A stretch of DNA of 64,000 nucleotides from Chloroflexota bacterium (lineage in GTDB: Bacteria > Chloroflexota > Anaerolineae > Aggregatilineales > J027), in contig JABFGB010000010.1 in assembly GCA_013112715.1 (NCBI GenBank), forward strand, positions 113,490 through 177,489, given 5' to 3'. Of the stretch, positions 54,614-62,468 are shown one piece after another. Position 1 is the stretch's first letter. Each line of letters starts with the position of its first letter. The translations under genes and the position numbers were made by a program. The notes below the pieces were generated by a model. It saw only the letters and a list, made by a program, of their open reading frames with translations. It was not told the origin of the DNA and searched no databases.

Positions 54614-55324
54614 ATGGTCAATCCTGAAACACAATCCAAAGCTGAATATTGGGAGAAACACTATACCCAACGACATCGAGAAATTGATTCGGTCGGTTTA
54701 GCGAAAAGCTTGGATTATTCAAACGAGCGAGTCCAGTTCCAAACTTATAGCCATATGTTAGAAGGGGCAGGTGTTCTTACAAACAAAAACGTTTTGGATG
54801 CAGGTTGCGGTTGGGGAAATTTCTCGATTATCCTGTATGGTATTGGAGCCATTGTCACTGGAATCGATATTATTTCTGGAACGGTTGAGGAACTGCGTAA
54901 ACACCGTCCCTTTATCACGTGGCAATCGGTTGATATTAGCAATGAGGAACAGTGTGCCACATTGGGCATGTATGACTGCATCACGGCGACCGAAGTTCTT
55001 CAATATGTCGATTTTGCGGCCACCATCAATCTTCTCTGGCCGCATGTTGCACCTAGCGGAAGATTGGTAGGTTGTGTGCCGAATCGGGATTGTCCTCTGG
55101 CCCAATCGGCAATGCAGCGCTTCGCTCACCTTTGGGAGCCGGTTTCGCAAGATTCGATTGCTTCGTTAGCGCAAACGCTCCCAGATGTTCAAGAGATTAT
55201 GATGAAGGGCCTTTACTTTCGGGAAGATCAACATTTCCTACCCTATCAAGCCAGCGATTGGGTCACCCAATTAGAAGGAACGCCAAACCGAATCGTGTTT
55301 GTTATTTTACGGGGCAGCGAGTGA
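54614..55324 (+). CDS. class I SAM-dependent methyltransferase in polysaccharide cluster
   Basis: 236 residues. Motif I is NVLDAGCGWGNFSIILYGIGAIVTGIDI, followed by ITWQSVDISNEEQ, YDCITATEVLQYVDFAATINLLWPHVAPSGRLVGCVPN. No export signal. It likely methylates a sugar or a lipid-linked glycan; no closer assignment by eye. GGAGG upstream of the ATG. Its TGA overlaps the ATG of the FemAB-like gene, showing translational coupling. Confidence 0.83.
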   Translation: MVNPETQSKAEYWEKHYTQRHREIDSVGLAKSLDYSNERVQFQTYSHMLEGAGVLTNKNVLDAGCGWGNFSIILYGIGAIVTGIDIISGTVEELRKHRPFITWQSVDISNEEQCATLGMYDCITATEVLQYVDFAATINLLWPHVAPSGRLVGCVPNRDCPLAQSAMQRFAHLWEPVSQDSIASLAQTLPDVQEIMMKGLYFREDQHFLPYQASDWVTQLEGTPNRIVFVILRGSE

Positions 55325-56406
55325 TGGGCAATGTAGAAATCATTGAATGCCACGATGTTCAGCGCTGGAGCCGATATTTAGAACTGTGTGATCATTACGA
55401 TTTTTATCACCTAGCAGCTTACCATGCTTTACAAGAACAAAGCGATAAAAATCGCGGAGTATTGGTTGCTTACCAAGAACGAAATTGCTGCGTTGCTATC
55501 CCATTGTTTATCCGCCCCATCAGCTCCGTTGCGGGTATCAATGGCGAGCTAATAGACTATTATGATGCCACGTCCGTTTACGGTTATCCTGGACCCATTA
55601 CCAATCATGATTGGAATGATCGGGATTTCTTTGAGCGCTTTGGTCATGCCCTCTTTGAAGTTTTATGTGACCAGAAGGTGATTACTGCTTTTTCGCGACT
55701 GCACCCGTTACTCGACAACAGCAGAGCGCTTACTGTTGGGGAGGTAGTTGCACTAGGTCAGACAGTATCCATCGATCTGACCCTTCCTATCGACCAGCAA
55801 TACCGCAAATATCGGGAAAATCACCGACGCGATTTGAAAGCGGCTCAAAGGGTTGGTATTGTTGGCTATCACGATAAAAACTGGATCTATTTTGAGGACT
55901 TTTTGCGTCTCTATGAAGTGACCATGCAAAAAGTGAACGCGACCCTAGTCTATTTTTTTGATCGTGCCTATTTCGACGGTTTGCGGAGATCTCTTGGCGA
56001 TATGCTTCAGTTTTTTGTGGTCAAACAAGGCGATAGGGTGTTGTCGGCTGGATTATTTACACATATTGATGGTATCGTTCAATATCACTTAGGCGGTTCT
56101 GATCCCAAGTATGCTTCCCATGCGGCCAGTAAAGTGTTGATGGACACAGTACGCCTTTGGAGCAATGAACAAGGCGCTTATGTCTTTCACCTAGGCGGTG
56201 GCGTCGGCGCTCAAAACGATAGCTTGTTTCTTTTTAAAACTGGTTTCTCAGATCGCCGCCACAATTTTCAAATCTGGAAATACATCGTGGATGTTGAGCG
56301 ATACGAGTTGGCAATATTCCAACGGGAACAATGGCTCAAGAGCGAGAATTTAACTACTGTAGGAGATTACTTCCCGCAATATCGAGCGATCGCCTATGAG
56401 GCCTAA
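55324..56406 (+). CDS. FemAB/GNAT-like transferase in polysaccharide cluster
   Basis: 360 residues from the ATG at 55324. The pattern HLAAYHALQEQSDKNRGVLVAYQ ... VYGYPGPITNHDW ... FSRLHPLLDNS ... NHRRDLKAAQRVGI ... RVLSAGLFTHIDGIVQYHLGGSDPKYASHAASKVLMDTVRLWSNEQGAYVFHLGGGVGAQNDSLFLFKTGFS is the acetyltransferase-6/FemAB fold found in exopolysaccharide and peptidoglycan-bridge enzymes. Probably adds an acyl or aminoacyl group to an amino sugar. A longer frame from 55072 overlaps the methyltransferase and is not used. Confidence 0.85.
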   Translation: MGNVEIIECHDVQRWSRYLELCDHYDFYHLAAYHALQEQSDKNRGVLVAYQERNCCVAIPLFIRPISSVAGINGELIDYYDATSVYGYPGPITNHDWNDRDFFERFGHALFEVLCDQKVITAFSRLHPLLDNSRALTVGEVVALGQTVSIDLTLPIDQQYRKYRENHRRDLKAAQRVGIVGYHDKNWIYFEDFLRLYEVTMQKVNATLVYFFDRAYFDGLRRSLGDMLQFFVVKQGDRVLSAGLFTHIDGIVQYHLGGSDPKYASHAASKVLMDTVRLWSNEQGAYVFHLGGGVGAQNDSLFLFKTGFSDRRHNFQIWKYIVDVERYELAIFQREQWLKSENLTTVGDYFPQYRAIAYEA

Positions 56407-56587
56407 CTCCATTGAGGAAATGCTATGTTTATTTCGACAGATTCGGCATATATTACTCGGGCTGAAATGGATACGGAATTTTCTGCATTTAACCCAAGAT
56501 ATCCAAAATAACTTGATAAGATTGTTATTAGGGGCTTATGCTAGATAAAATTGGATGCAAAAAATTCTCTGCTGGGATTTATGAAGT

Positions 56588-56783
56588 GCGCTCCAGATTA
56601 TCGAAACCGTGAATGGGCAATTGGTCGATCAACTCCACCTTGAGGTCAATCACTCCCATACCTTTGGGGCTTGTGTACCCGTCTGCTCACCAAGCTCACT
56701 GCTCATACGCTGTCCATTTACCTTAAGCGTTTACTGGGTAAAACCGTTTTTTGCAAATCAAGGCCTTGGCTTTTCCTAACTAG
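56588..56783 (+). pseudogene. IS982-family transposase C-terminal remnant
   Basis: Three frames together reconstitute an IS982-type transposase tail. QIIETVNGQLVDQLHLEVNHSHTF comes first; a one-base loss after ACCTTT then shifts to CTRLLTKLTAHTLSIYLKRLLGKT; a second shift gives FLQIKALAFPN and the stop at 56781. Only the 3' end of the gene survives; neither terminal inverted repeat was found. It is part of the ~600-bp gap between the FemAB-like gene and the next insertion sequence, the rest of which shows nothing recognisable. Confidence 0.75.
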
Positions 56784-56866
56784 CATAACGCCCTATTATT
56801 ATTTGTATTATAAAGGCTGCACTCTGAAGGAGATTGTAAATTATGATAAATGAGCGAGGGTTATAT

Positions 56867-57988
56867 CTAGCGACCATTCACTGAACAGATGAGCGGAAGG
56901 GAAGGGGTTGAAAAAGCAAGGCGGGTCGAGTAGGGTGAAGTTGCGAAACCGAACCCGAAAGGACTAAAGTCAAGCCTTCACGTCCCCTTCCAACCTTATA
57001 TTGTACCTTGCATAGGGTGATGATGGGGACCTTTTCAGCGCGGAGTGTGCAGTTGCGGGCACGGAAGTTGAGTACGGTGCAGCGATTGCGGCGGTTTTTG
57101 AGTAATGGGGCGGTGCAGGTGTGTGAGTGGTATGCGCCAACAACCCAAGCCTTGTTGTTAGCAGGGGGGAGCGGCGGACAGGTGCGGTTGATCATGGATA
57201 GTACGAAAGTGAATGGTGGACAGCGGCTGATTATGGTGAGTGTGGGCTATCGGCGGCGCAGGGTGCCGCTGGCGTGGACATGGGCACGGGGGGCACGCGG
57301 GCATTGCACGACCCAAGTCCAAGTGAAACTCTTGCGCTATGTACAAGGCTTGCTGCCGCTGGGAGTGCAGGTGTCAGTGGTGGGCGATTGTGAGTATGGC
57401 AACTCCTTATTCATCGAATATATGGATCACTGGGGCCTAGCGTATGCCTTGCGTCAACCGGGGGATCATCTAGTGATGAGCAAAGGCGATGGGCAATGGC
57501 AGCGCATTGAGAATCTCCCCTTAACCATTAGCGAAACCCAGTGGTGGGGGCGGGTCGTTTTAACCCGTGCCAGTGCCTATCCGGTCAACCTTATCTTGTA
57601 TTGGCGACACAGCGAAAAAGCCGCGCGGTATTTCACCACCTCCTGCCTCACGCTCCAGTCCACCCTTGCCCTCTATCGCCGTAGAATGTGGATTGAAGAG
57701 ATGTTCGGCGATATGAAAAAGCATGGCTTTGATCATGAAGCTTCCCATTTACGCCATTTTCTCCGTCTTTCTCGCTTAACCCTCGTGGTGTGTCTCCTCT
57801 ATGTCTGGTTGATCGCCCTCGGTGACTATGTGCTCACCCATGCCTTATCCACCGAGGTTGATCGCCCTGACTGCCGTGATTTGAGTATTTTTCGCTTAGG
57901 TTGGGATTTCTTGGAGCGCCGTTTAGCCTGCTGTGACCCCATCCCGCCCGTTCTTATTCCGAATTTCTGTTCAGTGTATGGTCGCTAG
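56867..57988 (+). mobile_element. IS4-like insertion sequence with terminal inverted repeats
   Basis: Terminal inverted repeats: left 56867-56889 starts CTAGCGACCATTCACTG; the right end, 57966-57988, is its complement with one mismatch (T/A) over 23 bp. The flanks read GGGTTATAT (56858-56866) and GGGTTACAT (57989-57997), an 8/9 match that looks like a target duplication with one later change. The single transposase gene stops inside the right repeat. Total length 1122 bp. Confidence 0.85.
57008..57988 (+). CDS. IS4-like DDE transposase
   Basis: Up to 326 residues; the frame opens with TTG at 57008, and ATGs at 57020 and 57023 are likelier starts. DDE motifs: LIMDSTKVNGG (first D), SVVGDCEYGNSLFIEY (second D) and the YREK-like element RRMWIEEMFGDMKKHGFDHEASHLRH (E). 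An N-terminal helical region is short for the family. The gene appears intact. The stop codon TAG is the last triplet of the right terminal repeat. Confidence 0.85.
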   Translation: MHRVMMGTFSARSVQLRARKLSTVQRLRRFLSNGAVQVCEWYAPTTQALLLAGGSGGQVRLIMDSTKVNGGQRLIMVSVGYRRRRVPLAWTWARGARGHCTTQVQVKLLRYVQGLLPLGVQVSVVGDCEYGNSLFIEYMDHWGLAYALRQPGDHLVMSKGDGQWQRIENLPLTISETQWWGRVVLTRASAYPVNLILYWRHSEKAARYFTTSCLTLQSTLALYRRRMWIEEMFGDMKKHGFDHEASHLRHFLRLSRLTLVVCLLYVWLIALGDYVLTHALSTEVDRPDCRDLSIFRLGWDFLERRLACCDPIPPVLIPNFCSVYGR

Positions 57989-58038
57989 GGGTTACATTAA
58001 AATGATTCTGTATATCTATAGGTGTTAGGATAATTATA

Positions 58039-59169
58039 GTGTCTACCCGAGTCTATCTTTCTCCTCCTCATATGTCTGGTGAGGAACTTATTCTAATACA
58101 ACAAGCATTTGCCGATAATTGGATCGCTCCAGCGGGTCCCCATCTGTCAGCATTTGAACAGGAATTTTGTGAATACATAGGCGCAAAATATGCTGTTGCT
58201 TTATCATCCGGAACTGCTGCCATTCATTTGGCTTTATTGATTATGGGTATTCAACCCCGAGATGAGGTTTTTGTCTCTACATTAACATTTGCTGGAAGTG
58301 TCAACCCAATCATATATATGGGAGCGAAGCCAGTATTTATTGATAGCGAACCACTCTCATGGAATATGGATCCATCTATTCTTGAAACTGCTTTAAGGGC
58401 TCGTGCTCAAAAAGGCTCTCTACCCAAGGCTGTGATTCCCGTTCATCTCTACGGTCAATCGGCAGACATGGACAGGATTATGGCAATATGTGACGAGTAT
58501 GGTGTCCCCGTTATTGAAGATGCCGCCGAAGCTATCGGAACTCTCTATCATAACCGTCGTCCCGGCACGATGGGTAAATTGGGCGCTTTTTCTTTCAATG
58601 GCAACAAAATTATCACCACGTCTGGTGGTGGGATGTTGGCTTCAGATGATAAGTCACTTATTGATCATGCTCGTAAACTTTCTAGTCAATCACGAGAGCC
58701 TGTACCGCACTATGAGCATGTGGAAATCGGCTACAATTACCGTATGAGTAATGTATTGGCAGCTATTGGCCTTGGTCAGTTGATCGCCATTGAAAAAAGA
58801 GTACAGCGCAAACGTGAAATTTATGACTATTATCGAACCCATCTCAGCAAAGTACCCGGCCTCACCTTTGTTGATGAAATGCCCTATGGACGACATACTC
58901 GGTGGTTGACAGTCATACTTGTGGATGCCAAGCAGTTTGGCGCGGACCGTGAACAAATTCGTCTGAAGTTGGAAGAACATAATATCGAGTCTCGACCTCT
59001 GTGGAAACCCATGCATCTCCAGCCAGTTTTCAAGGATTATGAGTCTATTGGCGGCCAAGTTGCTGAATCTCTGTTCGACCGGGGTTTGTGTTTGCCTTCC
59101 GGTACAGCATTAACTGATGAGCAACTATCCCAAATTGTTTCGATTGTTTGCGAGATGAGCCGCCATTAA
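58039..59169 (+). CDS. DegT/DnrJ/EryC1-type sugar aminotransferase (PglE-like)
   Basis: 376 residues, GTG start. PLP-dependent nucleotide-sugar aminotransferase: N-terminal VYLSPPHMSGEELILIQQAFADNWIAPAGPHLSAFE, SSGTAAIHLALL, EVFVSTLTFAGSVNPI, VIPVHLYGQSADMD, VIEDAAEAIGTLY, and SFNGNKIITTSGGGML with the PLP-binding Lys. The GPHLSAFE start and NGNKIITTSGGGML motif match the PglE/WlbE branch that makes 4-amino sugars. The required 4,6-dehydratase and the PglD acetyltransferase are not in this window. Separated from the rest of the cluster by the IS4-like element. Confidence 0.92.
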   Translation: MSTRVYLSPPHMSGEELILIQQAFADNWIAPAGPHLSAFEQEFCEYIGAKYAVALSSGTAAIHLALLIMGIQPRDEVFVSTLTFAGSVNPIIYMGAKPVFIDSEPLSWNMDPSILETALRARAQKGSLPKAVIPVHLYGQSADMDRIMAICDEYGVPVIEDAAEAIGTLYHNRRPGTMGKLGAFSFNGNKIITTSGGGMLASDDKSLIDHARKLSSQSREPVPHYEHVEIGYNYRMSNVLAAIGLGQLIAIEKRVQRKREIYDYYRTHLSKVPGLTFVDEMPYGRHTRWLTVILVDAKQFGADREQIRLKLEEHNIESRPLWKPMHLQPVFKDYESIGGQVAESLFDRGLCLPSGTALTDEQLSQIVSIVCEMSRH

Positions 59170-59311
59170 CCTTTCTGTACCGAGGAAAACAGGATAGCTT
59201 TTTGGAAGTTTTTGAATCTATAGAGTTCGTCTATTGGACTTACATCAAAGTTTTCTAAACACAGGATTTACTGTGTGGAAAAATTCAACTTGCCTCATTC
59301 CACCACCCTGA

Positions 59312-59476
59312 CGGTGTAGTGTGCGAAGCACAGTACACCGTGCATCCCGAACGCAGTGAGGGCCAGCTTTTAGCTGGCTCGCGACAACGGCCTGCTCGAC
59401 CTCACCAGAGGTGCAGTCGAGGGCGTTGTTGCGCGAGTGGCAGCCGAAGCTCGGGTGGCTCACGGCGAGGTGAGCC
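59312..59476. ncRNA. block of strong consecutive hairpins, candidate structured RNA
   Basis: Within a 377-bp gap (59170-59546) without a convincing gene, 165 bp fold almost completely. 59312-59340: 12 of 13 pairs around a GAA loop. 59362-59378: GCCAGCT/AGCTGGC with a TTT loop. 59378-59437: a 12-bp outer stem with a 2-base bulge enclosing CTCGAC/GTCGAG. 59457-59476: GGCTCAC/GTGAGCC. The block is GC-richer than both sides. Size and multi-stem order recall HEARO/omega-type RNAs of IscB or TnpB elements, but no such gene is nearby and this match is from general shape only. Strand unknown. A smaller hairpin precedes it at 59259-59276. Confidence 0.45.
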
Positions 59477-59546
59477 AATTGGATGACTCAGTACCACTCT
59501 TGTATACCAGTTATTCACTATCGATTTGTCAACGGGAAGGATATGC

Positions 59547-60551
59547 TCACAAATCCATCGAGGGGCCATTGTAATTGGGGGACTCTGCTTGGCGGTTGTT
59601 TTCAGCAAGTTCCATGCTGTATTCCATTAAGGCACGAATATCTAAATCTGGCTCTATTGCCAGTATCTCGTGAAAGTGGGTGGTAATCGAGGTTGCCTGT
59701 TCAGGGGTCAGATTATCTATTGGGGCGAGAAACTCCTGTTGTTCCCCTATTTCTGGTTCTTCCCAGCGGCAAATAAACCCCACGCGCTGCTTCTCGGTGA
59801 ACAGGTCTGCCTGTACCCCGATCCACACCTGCAATTGAATGTCATCCGCCATTGATAGAACAGCATCGGGCGGGGTGGTTGGGATAATCAGAGGGATAGT
59901 TTCTGGGGGTGCTTCAATCTGAGGCTCATCTAGGAGTTGCCGCTCTGCAACGAGAGCATCATAACGTTGTTCCCAATCAAGGCCTACATAGTGCTGCATC
60001 AAAACATCTATTTGCTGTTGCGCAGCTTCATGCAGCATCTCAATGTGGTTTTCCTTTTTGTAGCGGTTCATATAGAGGGGTAATCGTGACCCATCGGCCC
60101 AACTGTGATACGTCCCCGGCAAAATCACATGGGCATGGGGATTATCTCGATTATCCTCGGTCTGCCGCCGATGGATGGCATAAGCATATTCCGGTACCTC
60201 CATTTCGCGTGCTTCAAAAAACTGCTCAAGTGCCGCCTCGGTCAACTCCCGGACAAATTGCTCACGTTTTTTCTCTGGGACAAAAGCCATCAAATCCGGA
60301 TTGGGATTAATTACCCAAGTGAAGGCCTGCACATGCTCCGATTTGTATTCCTCACAATTAGCGGCAATGGTCTGGAAATTGCTGCCTAGCCCGCGATCTA
60401 CCCAACGTTCTAAACCTCGGCGCTGTGGAATATGTCCGTCGCGATCATCTCGATACTGAACATAGCGGAGCAGCCCTTTAAGTTGAGCTGCCCCCTTCCC
60501 TTTCGGTGACTGGTATTTGACATTCGCTACGACGCTGAGTTTACGATCCAT
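59547..60551 (-). CDS. relaxase/mobilization nuclease-like protein
   Basis: 334 residues. The N-terminal half looks like an HUH relaxase: VVANVKYQSPKGKGAAQLKGLLRYVQYRDDRDG, then AFTWVINPN, EYAYAIHRRQTEDNRDNPHAHVILPGTY, with the HxH pair in PHAHVIL and tyrosines in LLRYVQY. The C-terminal part is acidic and not recognised. It would nick oriT for conjugal mobilisation if active; no coupling protein or type IV secretion gene is visible in the window. Last gene of a leftward operon with RHH and HU-like partners (9-bp gap). Confidence 0.65.
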   Translation of the reverse strand: MDRKLSVVANVKYQSPKGKGAAQLKGLLRYVQYRDDRDGHIPQRRGLERWVDRGLGSNFQTIAANCEEYKSEHVQAFTWVINPNPDLMAFVPEKKREQFVRELTEAALEQFFEAREMEVPEYAYAIHRRQTEDNRDNPHAHVILPGTYHSWADGSRLPLYMNRYKKENHIEMLHEAAQQQIDVLMQHYVGLDWEQRYDALVAERQLLDEPQIEAPPETIPLIIPTTPPDAVLSMADDIQLQVWIGVQADLFTEKQRVGFICRWEEPEIGEQQEFLAPIDNLTPEQATSITTHFHEILAIEPDLDIRALMEYSMELAENNRQAESPNYNGPSMDL

Positions 60552-60560
60552 ACCCCGACT

Positions 60561-60917
60561 TTATTTTGGCCTCGGTGTGACCCGCTCAATCACCGGCTGT
60601 AATGCCCGCCCTAATCGGATAATCAACTCGCGTTCCTCTTGGATTTGCCGCTGGATGGCCTGTACCTGTTGACTCAGGGTGGTGATCTGCGCGGCGAGGT
60701 CATTGATTTGACCTTCCAATGATTTGGTGATCTGTTTGCGTGAGCCGCGTGCATCGGGTTGTTCATCCAAGTACAGACGAATCGCCTCGCGGATGAGATC
60801 AGACTTGCCCACAGGTTTGCCTTTACGAGCGCGGCTGATGGCGATGTCTTCCAGCAAATCATCCATCGCGGGGGTGATACCAACGCTCAAGCGCTCAGTG
60901 AATTTGGCGTTGCTCAT
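60561..60917 (-). CDS. ribbon-helix-helix (CopG-type) DNA-binding protein with coiled coil
   Basis: 118 residues. The N-terminal ~55 residues fit a ribbon-helix-helix fold (FTERLSVGITPAMDDLLEDIA...KSDLIREAIRLYLDEQ). A heptad-rich helix follows (GQINDLAAQITTLSQQVQAIQRQIQEERELIIRL), giving a coiled coil. RHH proteins of this kind often help the relaxase bind oriT or repress the operon. ATGA overlap with the HU-like gene upstream. Confidence 0.75.
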   Translation of the reverse strand: MSNAKFTERLSVGITPAMDDLLEDIAISRARKGKPVGKSDLIREAIRLYLDEQPDARGSRKQITKSLEGQINDLAAQITTLSQQVQAIQRQIQEERELIIRLGRALQPVIERVTPRPK

Positions 60918-61237
60918 TCGGCGAACTCTCCTGAACGAATCCGGGCAGCCAAATCCCGTTTCAAAGTACGGGTGGGGCGAAAACGAAAATAGCTACGGGT
61001 GACCATGCCACCGGGCTGGCCCATCTGCTCCATCAACTGCTTGGCAAGACCGCTGGCTTCAATCTGTTGTAGCTGAACATACAGATTGCCTAATCCCCGA
61101 ATATGAACATTCCCCTCTGGACTCAGTAGTTCTTCGCGCCAGACCTCCACCAAAACTTCCATGATTTCTGCAACATCGCGGCGACTGAACCGATAGAGAC
61201 GACGGGCTACGGCATCAATGGACTGTTGATGATTCAT
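60914..61237 (-). CDS. HU/IHF-like DNA-bending protein
   Basis: 107 residues with HU-like layout: an N-terminal helical pair (SIDAVARRLYRFSRRDVAEIMEVLVEVWREELL), then NVHIRGLGNLYVQLQQIE, an arm-like insert, and a final SYFRFRPTRTLKRDLAARI that matches the VxFRPSxxLKxxL end of HU proteins. The central arm is longer and Met/Gly-rich compared with typical HU. In a mobilization operon it may help shape DNA at oriT or at attachment sites. ATGA overlaps with genes on both sides. Confidence 0.65.
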   Translation of the reverse strand: MNHQQSIDAVARRLYRFSRRDVAEIMEVLVEVWREELLSPEGNVHIRGLGNLYVQLQQIEASGLAKQLMEQMGQPGGMVTRSYFRFRPTRTLKRDLAARIRSGEFAE

Positions 61238-61443
61238 TGCGCGGCCCTCGATGTTTGCCCGATTTTGTTCTGAGTGGGGTGGGGCAGTTGGGAATCCTGC
61301 GAGGATTCTCCGGCAACTGGTTGCGATTCGGTGGCGTGTCGTTCGACTTCAAGTGGTTCCTCTTCGGCAATGGCGGCCAAACATTGCCAGATGGCTAACA
61401 CACGGCGCAAGACTTGTCGGGCGGTATCTTCGTTGTTTTGCAT
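61234..61443 (-). CDS. small protein, first gene of the mobilization operon
   Basis: 69 residues from MQNNEDTARQVLRRVLAIWQCLAAIAEEEP. One predicted amphipathic helix then a low-complexity, Ser/Gln-rich, probably disordered tail (ATESQPVAGESSQDSQLPHPTQ). No family recognised. The stop/start overlap with the HU-like gene supports it as a real gene. The ATG at 61443 has AAGGAACC-like sequence nearby (GAGAAGGAACC upstream on the minus strand). Confidence 0.5.
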   Translation of the reverse strand: MQNNEDTARQVLRRVLAIWQCLAAIAEEEPLEVERHATESQPVAGESSQDSQLPHPTQNKIGQTSRAAQ

Positions 61444-61566
61444 GGTCTTGGTTCCTTCTCTATTTGTTGCGTAATTCGATATAAACCCCCTCAAAGAAAA
61501 GGCTGTAGGGCGAAAATAATCACTTCGATACTATCTATTGTATTGGATTGCGTACTTCGTAATACG

Positions 61567-61610
61567 TTGACATATAGTATAGAATATGTTATAAAGAGTG
61601 TCAAATGACA
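61567..61610 (+). promoter_or_regulatory. consensus promoter with overlapping operator-like dyad
   Basis: TTGACA at 61567-61572, a 17-bp spacer and TATAAA at 61590-61595. A short palindrome TGTCA-AA-TGACA (61599-61610) follows at the predicted transcription start. It would drive the HTH gene downstream and could be its own operator. Confidence 0.75.
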
Positions 61611-61632
61611 TCAAAAAAGGATGGTTCACTCG

Positions 61633-62391
61633 ATGGATCAAGCAAATGAAAAGACGCTGGGTGGATTTTTGCGCCGAACGTTAGACACTCAACAAATCAG
61701 CAATAATATCCTTGCCCAGTCTACGGGAATCGCTGAGGGTACGGTTCGTAATCTGTTGAGATATGGCATTGATGCGGATGCCCCTGCTCCCCATCCCCAT
61801 ACATTACGGGCCGTTGCCGAGTTTTTGCACCTAAACCCCACGCACCTTTTTCGATTGGCGGGCTATATCACCGACGAGGATGTATTGAGCCATCTCAGCC
61901 CGGTCGCGGAATATGTCGGTCAGCGATTTGATGTGTTACGCCCTGATCAACAAAAAATGGTGCTCGATATTCTGGGTACACTCGAAAAATCCAATGGCCT
62001 GCCCAATTATGGAGCGGTGATTTTGGACTCCATCGCGGCGGGCAAGACGCTACGGCAACGGCATCTGACGCGCCTAGAGTGGCTAGATTTGAAAATTTCC
62101 GACTTGTTGGGCATTCGTACCGATCAACTCATGCTCAACGGTATTCAGCGCCGCCTGCAAGATTTGTTTCCCGGCGAGGCCTTTACCCCTGATGACATCC
62201 AAAAAGTAGCTGACCATCCAGTGGCGATGGCAATCATGAGTGTTTTGCTGCCGCGCAAAGACCTGCCGCGTGGATTGGATAAGCTGTTCTATCTGACATG
62301 GTTTGACCAAGATCGAGAAGTTCCAGCGGCCACCCGCGACGCCATTATAGATACATGGGATGCCCTGCAACGGGCCGCTCAAATAGGTTAA
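61633..62391 (+). CDS. HTH (XRE-like) transcription regulator
   Basis: 252 residues from the ATG at 61633 (an ATG at 61621 is possible). Residues ~5-75 form an XRE-like DNA-binding domain: LGGFLRRTLDTQQISNNILAQSTGIAEGTVRNLLRYGIDADAPAPHPHTLRAVAEFLHLNPTHLFRLAG. The remaining ~175 residues are helical, containing a repeated hydrophobic pattern, without a recognised domain. Its consensus promoter and dyad suggest autoregulation, and it is divergent from the mobilization operon that it may also control. Confidence 0.78.
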   Translation: MDQANEKTLGGFLRRTLDTQQISNNILAQSTGIAEGTVRNLLRYGIDADAPAPHPHTLRAVAEFLHLNPTHLFRLAGYITDEDVLSHLSPVAEYVGQRFDVLRPDQQKMVLDILGTLEKSNGLPNYGAVILDSIAAGKTLRQRHLTRLEWLDLKISDLLGIRTDQLMLNGIQRRLQDLFPGEAFTPDDIQKVADHPVAMAIMSVLLPRKDLPRGLDKLFYLTWFDQDREVPAATRDAIIDTWDALQRAAQIG

Positions 62392-62468
62392 TTTCTTCAA
62401 AAACTGCCCCCTCCCAAAAATGCGTTAGTATCTTGTCCATGTCCGGCATATATCGCAATGAGGTCACG

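Noticed and set aside
54758..55150. 130-residue leftward frame opposite the methyltransferase
   Set aside because: The plus strand encodes a complete methyltransferase with clear motifs and coupling to the next gene.
59245..59478. 77-residue leftward reading frame in the hairpin block
   Set aside because: It lies within palindromic sequence, has no ribosome binding site and no protein-like composition.
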